From Bacteroidales bacterium UBA6248 (GTDB lineage: Bacteria; Bacteroidota; Bacteroidia; Bacteroidales; Lentimicrobiaceae): DNA of 64,000 bases. Below, piece after piece: positions 25,155 through 33,682 of the stretch. Each line of letters starts with the position of its first letter. The stretch's first letter is position 1. The position numbers and the translations under genes are program-made. The notes under the pieces are model-generated. The model searched no databases, was not told the DNA's origin, and saw only the letters and a program-made list of their open reading frames with translations. The stretch is taken from assembly GCA_002441345.1 (NCBI GenBank), contig DJVU01000081.1:687-64686 (forward strand), given 5' to 3'.

Positions 25155-27533
25155 ATGCGAAAAATCGCCTTCTTTCTGCTGTTTGCAGTGCTTATGCCTG
25201 TTCACGAACTAACAGCCCAGTCAAGGTATTCTATCAGTGGATATGTCAGAGAAAAAGGAAGCCGGGAGTTACTGCCCGGAGTAAATGTTTACATCCCGGC
25301 ACTTCGTACCGGCACCGTAACAAACAATTATGGCTTCTATTCCCTCACCTTACCGGCCGGAGAATACAGTGTAACATACTCCTATGTGGGGTATAACCCG
25401 GAAAGCCGGGACTTTTCACTTAATGGCTCTGTTCTTGAAGATGTGGAACTCGAATCATCGATAATGCTTAGTGAAGTTACCATCTCAGCTCTGAAAGCCG
25501 AACGCATAAGCGAAAGCAACCAGATGAGTATGGTTTCGCTGCCTGTTCATCAGATTCGTAACATCCCGGCACTACTTGGCGAAAAGGATGTTTTTAAAGC
25601 CCTTCAGCTGATGCCGGGAGTACAAAAAGGCTCAGAAGGAAGCAGCGGGCTCTATGTTAGGGGCGGTGGCCCCGATCAGAACCTGATAATTCTCGATGAC
25701 GCTCCGGTGTACAATGCAAGTCATTTGTTCGGATTCTTTTCCGTATTCAACGGCGACGCCCTCAAAAGTGTGGAATTGACGAAGGGCGGATTCCCGGCAC
25801 GCTTTGGCGGAAGATTATCATCGGTCGTGGAAATGACCATGAAAGACGGAAACAAACAGGACTTTTCCGGAGAGGCCGGCATAGGGCTGATAGCCTCAAG
25901 ACTACTGCTGGAAGGACCGATAAAAAAGGACACTTCCTCGTTTCTTATTTCTGCACGTCGTACGTACATCGACGTGCTTGCCCGACCCTTTATGCCGGAA
26001 GATGAGAATGCAGGATACTATTTCTACGACCTGAACGCAAAACTCAACTACGACTTCGGGCCAAAGAACAAAGTTTATCTGTCGGGCTATTTCGGACGCG
26101 ACAAATTCCATATCCGCGACGAATACAATTACGATTATTCCAAAGGATACAACAAAGCAGGATTATACTGGCAGAACGCCACGGCAACCCTGCGCTGGAA
26201 CCATCTGATCAGTAACCGCATCTTTACCAACACCTCACTCATCTACAGCCGCTATAACCTTACCATCTACAACGAAGAAAAATACTCAAATGAGACTTAT
26301 ACTCTAAAGTATTATTCCGGCATACGCGATTTAGCCTTAAAATCGGATCTTGAATATCACATTTCCCCTAACTACCTGTTCAGGGCTGGTATTCTAACCA
26401 CCAATCATCTCTTTACACCGTCTGCAATTGTTGAAAAAGACAGTGAAACACTGCTGGATTTCAAAAACTCAACCAAATACAATTCCCTTGAATCCGGGAT
26501 TTACATCGAGAACCATTTTAACTTCCGGCATCGTTTGCAAATAAATGCAGGAATCCGGTTCGGTCATTTTTTGGCTGAAAAGAAGAACTATTTCTCCGCC
26601 GAACCACGGTTTTCCGCCAACTATCTTATCGTTGAAGGACTTTCGGCAAAAGTCGCCTATGCCATGATGAATCAGTACATTCATCTGCTTAGCAATACCG
26701 GTATCGGACTTCCCACCGATTTGTGGGTTCCTTCCACCGACCGGGTAAAACCCCAGCGCTCAAATCAGGTTTCTCTGGGAATTGCAAAAGATCTGGTATC
26801 GCAAAACCTTACGCTGACGCTTGAAGGGTATTATAAAACCAGCAGTAATATTTTAGGTTATAAACCCGGTGCAAGCTTTCTGCTGATCGATGACCCCTCG
26901 GGAGCAAACAACTTCACCTGGCAGGACAATGTTACCGACGGGTCAGGACGATCCTACGGAGCGGAGGTTATGTTACAGCGTAAGTCGGGCAAACTTAGCG
27001 GCTGGATTGGCTATACACTTTCGTGGACAAAACTGAAATTCGATGAGATCAATTTTGGAGAGGAATACTTTGCCCGTCACGACCGAAGGCACGACCTGGC
27101 GCTGGTACTGATTTATGAAGCTTCCAAAAATATCACCTTTTCAGGAACCTGGGTTTATGGAACCGGAAATGCCATAACGCTTCCCCTCGGAGAGTTTCAG
27201 GGCTCGATGCACGACCCGTTTAAAGACTACATTGAATCCGCAACCGGATCGCAGTATTACTGGTACTACAACACCGTTACCGACTACGGCGGGGTGAATG
27301 CTTTCCGCATGAAGGCATACCACCGCCTTGATCTGGCCGTGCAGTTCCACAAACAAAGAAGCTGGTTTGAACGTACCTGGGAACTTGGATTATACAACGC
27401 TTACAGCCGGAAAAACCCCTTCTTCTATTTCATAGAAAGCGAGTACCGTGAAAACGGCGAATCCATCAGCAAGCTGAAGCAGGTTGCCATCTTTCCCATC
27501 ATTCCTTCTGTTTCGTACAACATAAAATTCTGA
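25155..27533 (+). CDS. TonB-dependent receptor with N-terminal carboxypeptidase-like domain
   Basis: Protein of 792 residues from the ATG at 25155 (MRKIAFFLLFAVLMPVHE signal); an ATG at 25122 is a less likely start. After the signal comes the CarboxypepD_reg-like domain (SGYVREKGSRELLPGVNVYI, TNNYGFYSLTLPAGEYSV), the plug with VRGGGPDQNLIILDDAPVYN, and a beta-barrel ending in IPSVSYNIKF with terminal aromatic. It imports a ligand across the outer membrane with energy from TonB/ExbBD. The ligand is not evident. It is 4 nt before its DUF4249 partner. Confidence 0.9.
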   Translation: MRKIAFFLLFAVLMPVHELTAQSRYSISGYVREKGSRELLPGVNVYIPALRTGTVTNNYGFYSLTLPAGEYSVTYSYVGYNPESRDFSLNGSVLEDVELESSIMLSEVTISALKAERISESNQMSMVSLPVHQIRNIPALLGEKDVFKALQLMPGVQKGSEGSSGLYVRGGGPDQNLIILDDAPVYNASHLFGFFSVFNGDALKSVELTKGGFPARFGGRLSSVVEMTMKDGNKQDFSGEAGIGLIASRLLLEGPIKKDTSSFLISARRTYIDVLARPFMPEDENAGYYFYDLNAKLNYDFGPKNKVYLSGYFGRDKFHIRDEYNYDYSKGYNKAGLYWQNATATLRWNHLISNRIFTNTSLIYSRYNLTIYNEEKYSNETYTLKYYSGIRDLALKSDLEYHISPNYLFRAGILTTNHLFTPSAIVEKDSETLLDFKNSTKYNSLESGIYIENHFNFRHRLQINAGIRFGHFLAEKKNYFSAEPRFSANYLIVEGLSAKVAYAMMNQYIHLLSNTGIGLPTDLWVPSTDRVKPQRSNQVSLGIAKDLVSQNLTLTLEGYYKTSSNILGYKPGASFLLIDDPSGANNFTWQDNVTDGSGRSYGAEVMLQRKSGKLSGWIGYTLSWTKLKFDEINFGEEYFARHDRRHDLALVLIYEASKNITFSGTWVYGTGNAITLPLGEFQGSMHDPFKDYIESATGSQYYWYYNTVTDYGGVNAFRMKAYHRLDLAVQFHKQRSWFERTWELGLYNAYSRKNPFFYFIESEYRENGESISKLKQVAIFPIIPSVSYNIKF

Positions 27534-27537
27534 GGTC

Positions 27538-28407
27538 ATGAAAGCACCATATAACTTCCTTTTCCGCTTTATTTATTTACTTCCGATCTTTTTGCTTGCT
27601 TCCTGTGAAGAACTGATTTCGGATGTGGATGCTCCGGTCAGCAGTCCGAAGCTGGTGGTAAATGCAGTGCTTATTCCCGAGGCTCCCGAAATCGAACTTT
27701 ATCTTTACCTGAGTACACCTCTTTACACTCCACACCAGTCAAGCGATCTCAACATCGTTTCAGATGGCACGGTAATCATAAGTTCCGAAAATCAGCAGAT
27801 TACGTTACCCTTTGATGAGGCCTCACAAAGGTACCGGATCGAAGCCGGGCTTTTTCCTGTTGTTGCTGGGAAGGAATACGCGCTTTTAATCACTACACCG
27901 GCTGGTTACCGGGCCGAAGCCAGCTGTACGGTGCCTGCTGATACTCCTCCTGCTCCTGAGGTAACAGCCAGACAGGTAACGGAAGAATACGGCAGTCAGT
28001 TAATTTCTTACAGTTTTCGGTTCAGGGACATTAGCGGGGAAGGGCATTATTATGCCACTGCACTTCTGAACTCGTTTGTGGATGAAGACGGGAACATCTA
28101 TCCTGCCTATGATCCCGGTCTGGACCGGGGTGAGCGCTATTCAAGCGATGCTCACAGAGATGGAGAGTATTTCAACTTTAAAACTAGTTCATTTTATGAA
28201 GGGGCAGGCCAGAAAACGGAGTTCATGGTCTGGATTGCAGTAACCGACCGGAACTATTATCTGTACCATCGCTCGGTATCATCCTTTGAGGGAGAGGACC
28301 CCTTCTCTGAGCCTGTGCCGGTTTATTCAAACATTAAAGGAGGGCTCGGCTATTTTGGAGCAGCCCGCGGACAGTTCCATATTCTGGAAGATCCGGAACA
28401 AAACTGA
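27538..28407 (+). CDS. DUF4249 lipoprotein, partner of the TonB receptor
   Basis: Protein of 289 residues with a lipoprotein signal ending in LLASC (Cys23). DUF4249 features follow: VDAPVSSPKLVVNAVLIPE, GTVIISSENQQITLPF, AGKEYALLITTPAGYRAEASCTVP, then a beta-rich C-terminal domain ending with FGAARGQFHI. DUF4249 genes follow TonB receptor genes of this type and are thought to act as a surface lid or ligand-binding partner, like SusD. Cotranscribed with the receptor (4 nt gap). Confidence 0.85.
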   Translation: MKAPYNFLFRFIYLLPIFLLASCEELISDVDAPVSSPKLVVNAVLIPEAPEIELYLYLSTPLYTPHQSSDLNIVSDGTVIISSENQQITLPFDEASQRYRIEAGLFPVVAGKEYALLITTPAGYRAEASCTVPADTPPAPEVTARQVTEEYGSQLISYSFRFRDISGEGHYYATALLNSFVDEDGNIYPAYDPGLDRGERYSSDAHRDGEYFNFKTSSFYEGAGQKTEFMVWIAVTDRNYYLYHRSVSSFEGEDPFSEPVPVYSNIKGGLGYFGAARGQFHILEDPEQN

Positions 28408-28413
28408 TACTGT

Positions 28414-28905
28414 TTACTTTCGTTCGTAAATCACGTAGGAATAATCGAATCCCAGGGTTTCGGCGGCTGTAATATCCTCTCTGCTGACCTCCTTCCATTC
28501 CGAAAAATCAATCGCAGGAAAGAACGTATCTGCATCAAAATTCTTGTGAACGAATGTAAGATACAATCTGTCAGCCAGAGGCATGAACTGTTTGTATACC
28601 ATTCCGCCCCCGATGATAAAATTCTCGCGCTCAGCATCCATTTTCTCTATAGCATCGTCGATGGAATAAGCCATGGTGCATCCGGGAATTTCTTCATCAG
28701 GCACATCGGTAATCACCACACTCCGCCTGTTGGGCAGCGGCCGGAGCGGAAGAGATTCAAAAGTCCGTTTTCCCATGACAATGGTATGACCTGTTGTAAG
28801 CTTTTTAAAGCGTTTAAGATCCTCCGGTATATGCCAGAGAAGGCTGTTATCCTTGCCGATGGCCAGATTGTCGGCTATGGCTACTATTATTGAGATTGGC
28901 TTCAT
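28414..28905 (-). CDS. folA: Dihydrofolate reductase
   Basis: Protein of 163 residues from the ATG at 28905 (MKPISIIVAIADNLAIGKDN); an upstream in-frame ATG at 28953 falls at the thyA stop and gives an odd extension. Motifs: LLWHIPEDLKRFKKLTTG with the substrate-binding acidic residue, IVMGKRTFESLP, RRSVVITD and IIGGGMVYKQFMPLADRLYLT. It reduces dihydrofolate with NADPH, regenerating the cofactor that thymidylate synthase oxidises. It lies 47 nt downstream of thyA. Confidence 0.95.
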   Translation of the reverse strand: MKPISIIVAIADNLAIGKDNSLLWHIPEDLKRFKKLTTGHTIVMGKRTFESLPLRPLPNRRSVVITDVPDEEIPGCTMAYSIDDAIEKMDAERENFIIGGGMVYKQFMPLADRLYLTFVHKNFDADTFFPAIDFSEWKEVSREDITAAETLGFDYSYVIYERK

Positions 28906-28952
28906 TGTCAATGCGATGTTAGTGTAAACGGGTTTATGCAAACAAAATGCCA

Positions 28953-29747
28953 CTATACGGCAACGGGTGCTTTAATATGCGGGTGTGGGTCGTAGCCTTC
29001 CAGGGTGAAATCGCCGAAGGTAAAACCAAAAATATCCCTGATATCCGGATTAATAACCATTTGAGGCAGGGGACGGAAGTCGCGGCTGAGCTGCAGCTGA
29101 ACCTGATCCAGGTGATTGAGGTAAATGTGGGCGTCGCCGAAAGTATGTATAAACTCTCCGGGCCTCAGTCCCGTAACCTGAGCCATCATCATGGTAAGAA
29201 GAGCATAGGATGCAATATTGAAAGGAACACCAAGGAAAATATCGGCGCTTCTCTGATAGAGCTGACAGGAAAGGCGTCCGTTTGCCACATAAAACTGAAA
29301 CAGTACGTGACAGGGAGGGAGAGCCATTTTCTGAATATCTCCCGGATTCCAGGCACTTACCATAATACGTCGGGAGTCAGGATTCTTCCTGATAAGTGAT
29401 ACAACTTCAGAAATCTGATCAATTGTGTTTCCGTCTCCCGATCTCCAGGATCTCCACTGATGCCCGTAGACCGGCCCAAGATCGCCATTGGCGTCTGCCC
29501 ATTCATCCCAGATCGTAACCTTATTTTCGTGCAGATAGCGGATATTGGTATCTCCTTTCAGGAACCACAGCAGCTCATGGATTATAGACCGGAGGTGCAG
29601 TTTTTTGGTAGTAAGAACAGGGAATCCCTGTTCAAGGTCGAATCGCATCTGGTATCCAAACACGCTGATTGTACCGGTACCGGTCCGGTCCTCTTTCCTA
29701 ATTCCGGTTTCAAGCACATGCTTCAGCAGGTCGTGGTATTGCTTCAT
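28953..29747 (-). CDS. thyA: Thymidylate synthase
   Basis: Protein of 264 residues from the ATG at 29747, the same length as the E. coli enzyme; a start 30 nt upstream is possible but not needed. Catalytic Cys146 is in LPPCHVLFQFY, with DRTGTGT at 20-26, QLYQRSADIFLGVPFNIASYALL and HTFGDAHIYLNHL. It converts dUMP to dTMP using methylene-tetrahydrofolate and produces dihydrofolate, which FolA, encoded next in the operon, recycles. Confidence 0.97.
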   Translation of the reverse strand: MKQYHDLLKHVLETGIRKEDRTGTGTISVFGYQMRFDLEQGFPVLTTKKLHLRSIIHELLWFLKGDTNIRYLHENKVTIWDEWADANGDLGPVYGHQWRSWRSGDGNTIDQISEVVSLIRKNPDSRRIMVSAWNPGDIQKMALPPCHVLFQFYVANGRLSCQLYQRSADIFLGVPFNIASYALLTMMMAQVTGLRPGEFIHTFGDAHIYLNHLDQVQLQLSRDFRPLPQMVINPDIRDIFGFTFGDFTLEGYDPHPHIKAPVAV

Positions 29748-29939
29748 TGGCAGTTTGAGTTTCTGCAAATTTAACATTAAACGTTTTTACAGCAAGGCTC
29801 GGAAATAATGAAGCTCAACTTTCTTGTATAGAATCGTTAATATCCGGTTATACCCATCGGAATGCCCTTCTCCATGGTTTAATAACCCATTTAAGTTCAG
29901 CTAACTGCCCGGATCGTGGTTAATGTATTTCTCTGTGAA

Positions 29940-31022
29940 TCACTCGCTGCGTTTGGAATAGTGTTTCGAATCGCCCCATTCATCAAAGCCGATTTTGTTG
30001 CCCGACATATGAATTCTTGCTTCCAGGCAGTTTTTGCAATCGGAGGCCTCTTCATCCGTACACGGTTTGTTTTCATACAGCTTGTAATCGTTCCTGTATT
30101 GTCCCGGTGTAATATTCGGCATTATTATATTGGCTCCTATTTTCAGGGCTTTTTCTCTTCCGATGGGGTCAATAGCCTGAAGTGCTGTGGCAGATGCGAT
30201 GTTAATATCCTTCATTAATAATCTCAGGATGGCTATCATCTTCAATGCCAGATCGAATCGTTCATCGAGAGGAAGAAGCTGATCCCTGAATTCCCACAAA
30301 GGAGTATCGGCATGCTCTATGTACGGTCCCATTCCGCACATATCGATATCCAGCTGCTTCATAAACATCAGATCTTCGGCCAGATGCTCAGGGGTTTGAA
30401 ACGGAAGACCGATCATGACTCCTGTACCTACCTGATATCCGGCTTCACGAAGATCGTAAAGAGCCTGAAGTCTGCGTTCGAAACGGTGGGTTTCGTCTCC
30501 CGGATGAATTTTGTAATACAAATCGCGATTCGAGGACTCGATGCGCAGAAGATAACGATGAGCTCCGGCTTCGTACCAGCGCCGGTAAACCTCAGGGGTT
30601 TGTTCTCCCACCGACAAGGTTATCCCCAGTTTCCCGCCGGAGATTTCCTTTATTTTACGAAGGAGTTTTTCAATGCGAGTTGTAAAAACTTCACCTTCAA
30701 TCTCCCCGCCCTGCAAAACAACGGAACCATAGTTACTTTCATACGCAAATCGCGCAGCTTCTATAATTTGTTCGTCCGGAAGATTGTATCGCTTTACATT
30801 GCGGTTTCCCTTACGGATGCCGCAATAGTAGCAGTTCTTACTGCAGATGTTTGAAAATTCAATAAGTCCGCGGAAATAGACAACATTTCCGACGTATTTT
30901 TCCTTCACTTCAGCTGCTTTCGCAAAAAGCTTTCCGCGGTTTTCACCTTCAGAAAGAAGCAAATGAACAATATCTTGTTTTGTGAGCTCAGGTTTTGCCA
31001 GAATATCGGTAAATGAGTCCAT
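29940..31022 (-). CDS. hydE: [FeFe] hydrogenase H-cluster maturase HydE (radical SAM)
   Basis: Protein of 360 residues. Radical SAM motif CSKNCYYC, Cys60/Cys64/Cys67 (C-x3-C-x2-C), in the HydE context GLIEFSNICSKNCYYCGIRKGN. The second, variable cluster site of HydE is present: Cys321, Cys329, Cys332, the same spacing as in the Thermotoga maritima enzyme. Further support: LRIESSNRDLYYKIHP, GVMIGLPFQT and IMPNITPGQYRNDYKLYENK. HydE works with HydG and HydF to build the H-cluster. No hydF, hydG or hydrogenase gene lies in the window. BioB and PylB are alternatives but fit worse. Confidence 0.9.
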   Translation of the reverse strand: MDSFTDILAKPELTKQDIVHLLLSEGENRGKLFAKAAEVKEKYVGNVVYFRGLIEFSNICSKNCYYCGIRKGNRNVKRYNLPDEQIIEAARFAYESNYGSVVLQGGEIEGEVFTTRIEKLLRKIKEISGGKLGITLSVGEQTPEVYRRWYEAGAHRYLLRIESSNRDLYYKIHPGDETHRFERRLQALYDLREAGYQVGTGVMIGLPFQTPEHLAEDLMFMKQLDIDMCGMGPYIEHADTPLWEFRDQLLPLDERFDLALKMIAILRLLMKDINIASATALQAIDPIGREKALKIGANIIMPNITPGQYRNDYKLYENKPCTDEEASDCKNCLEARIHMSGNKIGFDEWGDSKHYSKRSE

Positions 31023-31068
31023 GACAGCAGTGAATTATTTCTCTGCAAAGGTAGCTCAAATTCGCTTA

Positions 31069-32298
31069 TCAGCGCCTCCAGTTCGACACGGCTAGATGCC
31101 AGGGATTGCGGTATGTATCGGAACGTATAAGAAAGTAATCGGCCGGGCTGCCGGCAGGATACTCAAGATTAAACAGAAAGCGAAGTGAAAGCGGATTTCC
31201 TGGTTCTCCGTAGGTCCATTGTTCGGAGGTGCTGTTACGATATACAATATTCGGGGGGCCATAAACGATATAGATCATCCCCCGGTCGCTTTTCCAGCCC
31301 TCTCCGGAGATGGAATACAAGCGGTTGGCCTCTTCCACCCTTCCGTAATACTTCCGGATCTGGTTCAGCGCCCGCTCGGAATGCCCCGACAAATTAACCC
31401 AGAAACGGTCTACGGCCGCCCGTGAAGGCTGATTAAACAGTTCACGGTATTCCGTATCGGTTGCGATATACCGAAGTGCTTCGCGCATCTGATCGGTGGA
31501 GCCGATTTCCGGGAAACCGTCGTAAAACCGATACAACACAAGCACCGGCTGGTTGCCCTGGCTTATCACAAAGCGCCCTGTTCCGGGAAGTGCAAGAACG
31601 GGAGAAGCATACAGAGAAACGGCAACGGTAAAAGAAGAATCGGATTCGGCATTGTACAAGCCGCTACCGGATGAATGAGGTGGAGATGCCGGAGGTAATT
31701 TGCCTGGAATGCGTCGTATGGTGAGGTCTCCGTTATACCCGCTGGTTCGGATTCGAAACCGCTCATTCCTCCAGATGTAATTACGCATCAAAGGCAGCCC
31801 GTTCTCATCCACGGCCATGAAATCATTGATACCCGGAAACTGCCGCTTGCTTAATGTCAGCAGGGACGTATACTCCTTTCCGGCATTTACATCCTCCAGT
31901 GTAACACTCAGGATATAGTCTTTTCCCCTTGGCGCCATAACCATTACGGAGTCATAAAAATACCCTTGAATTTTGAGCGTGTCCTGTCCTGAAAACGAAG
32001 CAGAGTCGCTGATGGCAGCCATTTCATAACCGGCATACAACTGATAGTGCATGCGGAAAGAGGCTGTGGTTTTTCCATCTTCTGTCAGATACCTCAGGTT
32101 ATCATACGGAAACCGCACATACAGTCGTGTGATGCTGTCGTCCTGATTAAACAGCTCATACGACAGTCCCGGCATGCGCAATTCAGGCTGGTACTGATCG
32201 GCCATATTGCGATAGGCAAGTCTTGCCGGACCTTTACAGGATCCAAAAAGAGCAGCGGCAATCCCTGTAAACCATATAATCCTGCTAATTCTTTTCAT
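31069..32298 (-). CDS. GWxTD domain lipoprotein
   Basis: Protein of 409 residues with a lipoprotein signal ending LFGSC (Cys21). The body is beta-rich, and the C-terminal third is the GWxTD domain: GWKSDRGMIYIVYGPPNIVYRN with EQWTYG. The Thr of the name motif is Ser here (GWKSD). GWxTD proteins are found in Bacteroidota and Acidobacteriota and have no proven function; some are encoded near T9SS or gliding genes. It follows the M23 peptidase gene on the same strand after 110 nt. Confidence 0.83.
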   Translation of the reverse strand: MKRISRIIWFTGIAAALFGSCKGPARLAYRNMADQYQPELRMPGLSYELFNQDDSITRLYVRFPYDNLRYLTEDGKTTASFRMHYQLYAGYEMAAISDSASFSGQDTLKIQGYFYDSVMVMAPRGKDYILSVTLEDVNAGKEYTSLLTLSKRQFPGINDFMAVDENGLPLMRNYIWRNERFRIRTSGYNGDLTIRRIPGKLPPASPPHSSGSGLYNAESDSSFTVAVSLYASPVLALPGTGRFVISQGNQPVLVLYRFYDGFPEIGSTDQMREALRYIATDTEYRELFNQPSRAAVDRFWVNLSGHSERALNQIRKYYGRVEEANRLYSISGEGWKSDRGMIYIVYGPPNIVYRNSTSEQWTYGEPGNPLSLRFLFNLEYPAGSPADYFLIRSDTYRNPWHLAVSNWRR

Positions 32299-32408
32299 TG
32301 CGCATCTTTAGTAAGTGAATTCCGGAAGCCGCACAAGGCGGCTGGTAAAGTTAACGAAAACCCGTGAATAAGCAGCGAGGCATTGGGCTCTGCCACTGCA
32401 ACTGCAAT

Positions 32409-33473
32409 CTAACTTACCCGAAGCCTGCTGCCAATACGAAGAACCTTTGCAGAGCTGATTCCGTTCAGTTTACAGAGCCTGTCCACAGAAGTGCCGTATT
32501 GCCTTGCTATTTTCGAGAGGGTATCTCCGGACCGGATAGTGTGATAACGGCTTCCTTCCTGACTGTTGCCGGAAGAGGCAGTTGCTGCCGAATTACCTGA
32601 GCGCCAGAAGGAACGGGTAATCAACAGGGTATCGTGCCGCAGGGTATAATTTTCGAAATCGATGATACGTTCAGGGTTGAAGTGTTCGCCTCTGAAACGA
32701 GTTTCGAAATGCAGATGGGTGGTGGTGGCACGACCGGTTCTTCCTCCAAGTCCAATCGGATCGCCTGCTTTCAGTTCCTGATTGACATCTGCTATAACTT
32801 TCGAAAGATGGCTGTAAACGGTTTCCAGCCCGTTATGGTGCCGTACAACCACCATCTTTCCATAACCGCTCATTACCCGGGCAATTCTGACTTTTCCATC
32901 AAACGCATTGTAAATGGTATCGCCCTGTTCAAGCTTAATATCGATGCCGGCGTGAAAACGGGATCCTCTGTATCCGTATCTTGAAATTACCTTTCCCTTA
33001 AAGGGAAAAACAAATCCATTTTCGGCAGGATTATTCAGAAGAAGAAAAACCGAGTCGGCCATATTGGCAACATCGCTCTTTCCGGTACGAATGTAAAGTG
33101 TATCCCAACGATTATTGTACAACACCTCATGAGGCACAAAAATCATATCACCGGGCACATAGGGTCCATCCTCCCCTTCCGGTTCGGTACCGGAAAACTC
33201 ATCTTCTTCACATTCTTCTTCCGGACTGTTACTCCCATTTGCATCCGGGAAGGGTATCGGTTCATGCAGAAAACCGGGAGGCTCCTCCATATAAAAGGAA
33301 TTCGTATCTATTGTAAATGTTTGAGCATGAAGCGAAACCGGAACTACCAGAAGGAATACGATAAGTACCGGCAACATGGCACGAAAAAAGAGAAGAAATC
33401 CGTTCGGTATGCGTTTTCCGGATTTCGGGGAGAATACTGCCGAGTTTTCGATTAGTGCCGGATTAATTTTCAT
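32409..33473 (-). CDS. M23 (LytM) peptidase with C-terminal LysM domain
   Basis: Protein of 354 residues from the ATG at 33473; an earlier in-frame ATG at 33509 adds 12 residues. It has an N-terminal hydrophobic segment (LLFFRAMLPVLIVFLLVVP), an acidic linker, a LytM/M23 domain with zinc ligands in RFHAGIDIKLEQGD and THLHFETR, and a C-terminal LysM domain (YHTIRSGDTLSKIARQYGTS). It binds peptidoglycan and probably cuts stem peptides or activates an amidase. All metal ligands seem present, so it is likely active. Confidence 0.92.
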   Translation of the reverse strand: MKINPALIENSAVFSPKSGKRIPNGFLLFFRAMLPVLIVFLLVVPVSLHAQTFTIDTNSFYMEEPPGFLHEPIPFPDANGSNSPEEECEEDEFSGTEPEGEDGPYVPGDMIFVPHEVLYNNRWDTLYIRTGKSDVANMADSVFLLLNNPAENGFVFPFKGKVISRYGYRGSRFHAGIDIKLEQGDTIYNAFDGKVRIARVMSGYGKMVVVRHHNGLETVYSHLSKVIADVNQELKAGDPIGLGGRTGRATTTHLHFETRFRGEHFNPERIIDFENYTLRHDTLLITRSFWRSGNSAATASSGNSQEGSRYHTIRSGDTLSKIARQYGTSVDRLCKLNGISSAKVLRIGSRLRVS

Positions 33474-33624
33474 CGCCGCAAAAATACTACATAATGAAAT
33501 ATGAACCACAAAGTACGCATCCGCATATTAAACCACTGCCTGTTATAATAAGAACCGGTCTGTTCAAAATACCTGTATTTAGCAATGTTAAAAAAGCTAC
33601 AGGTGGTAAAAACCATGAAAGTAC

Positions 33625-33665
33625 TGTAATAAAACACCGAAAGCCGGATACATCCGGCTTTCGGT
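33625..33665 (-). terminator. Intrinsic terminator after the FadL-type gene
   Basis: Perfect 13-bp stem: ACCGAAAGCCGGA 33636-33648 pairs with TCCGGCTTTCGGT 33653-33665, loop TACA. On the minus strand it is followed by TGTTTTATT. It lies 18 nt after the stop of the broken porin gene. Confidence 0.8.
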
Positions 33666-33682
33666 ACGAAGGTTTCTGTTGA

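Noticed and set aside
29916..30218. Plus-strand ORF of 100 codons opposite hydE
   Set aside because: It lies antisense in hydE and has no protein-like features of its own; shadow of a real gene.
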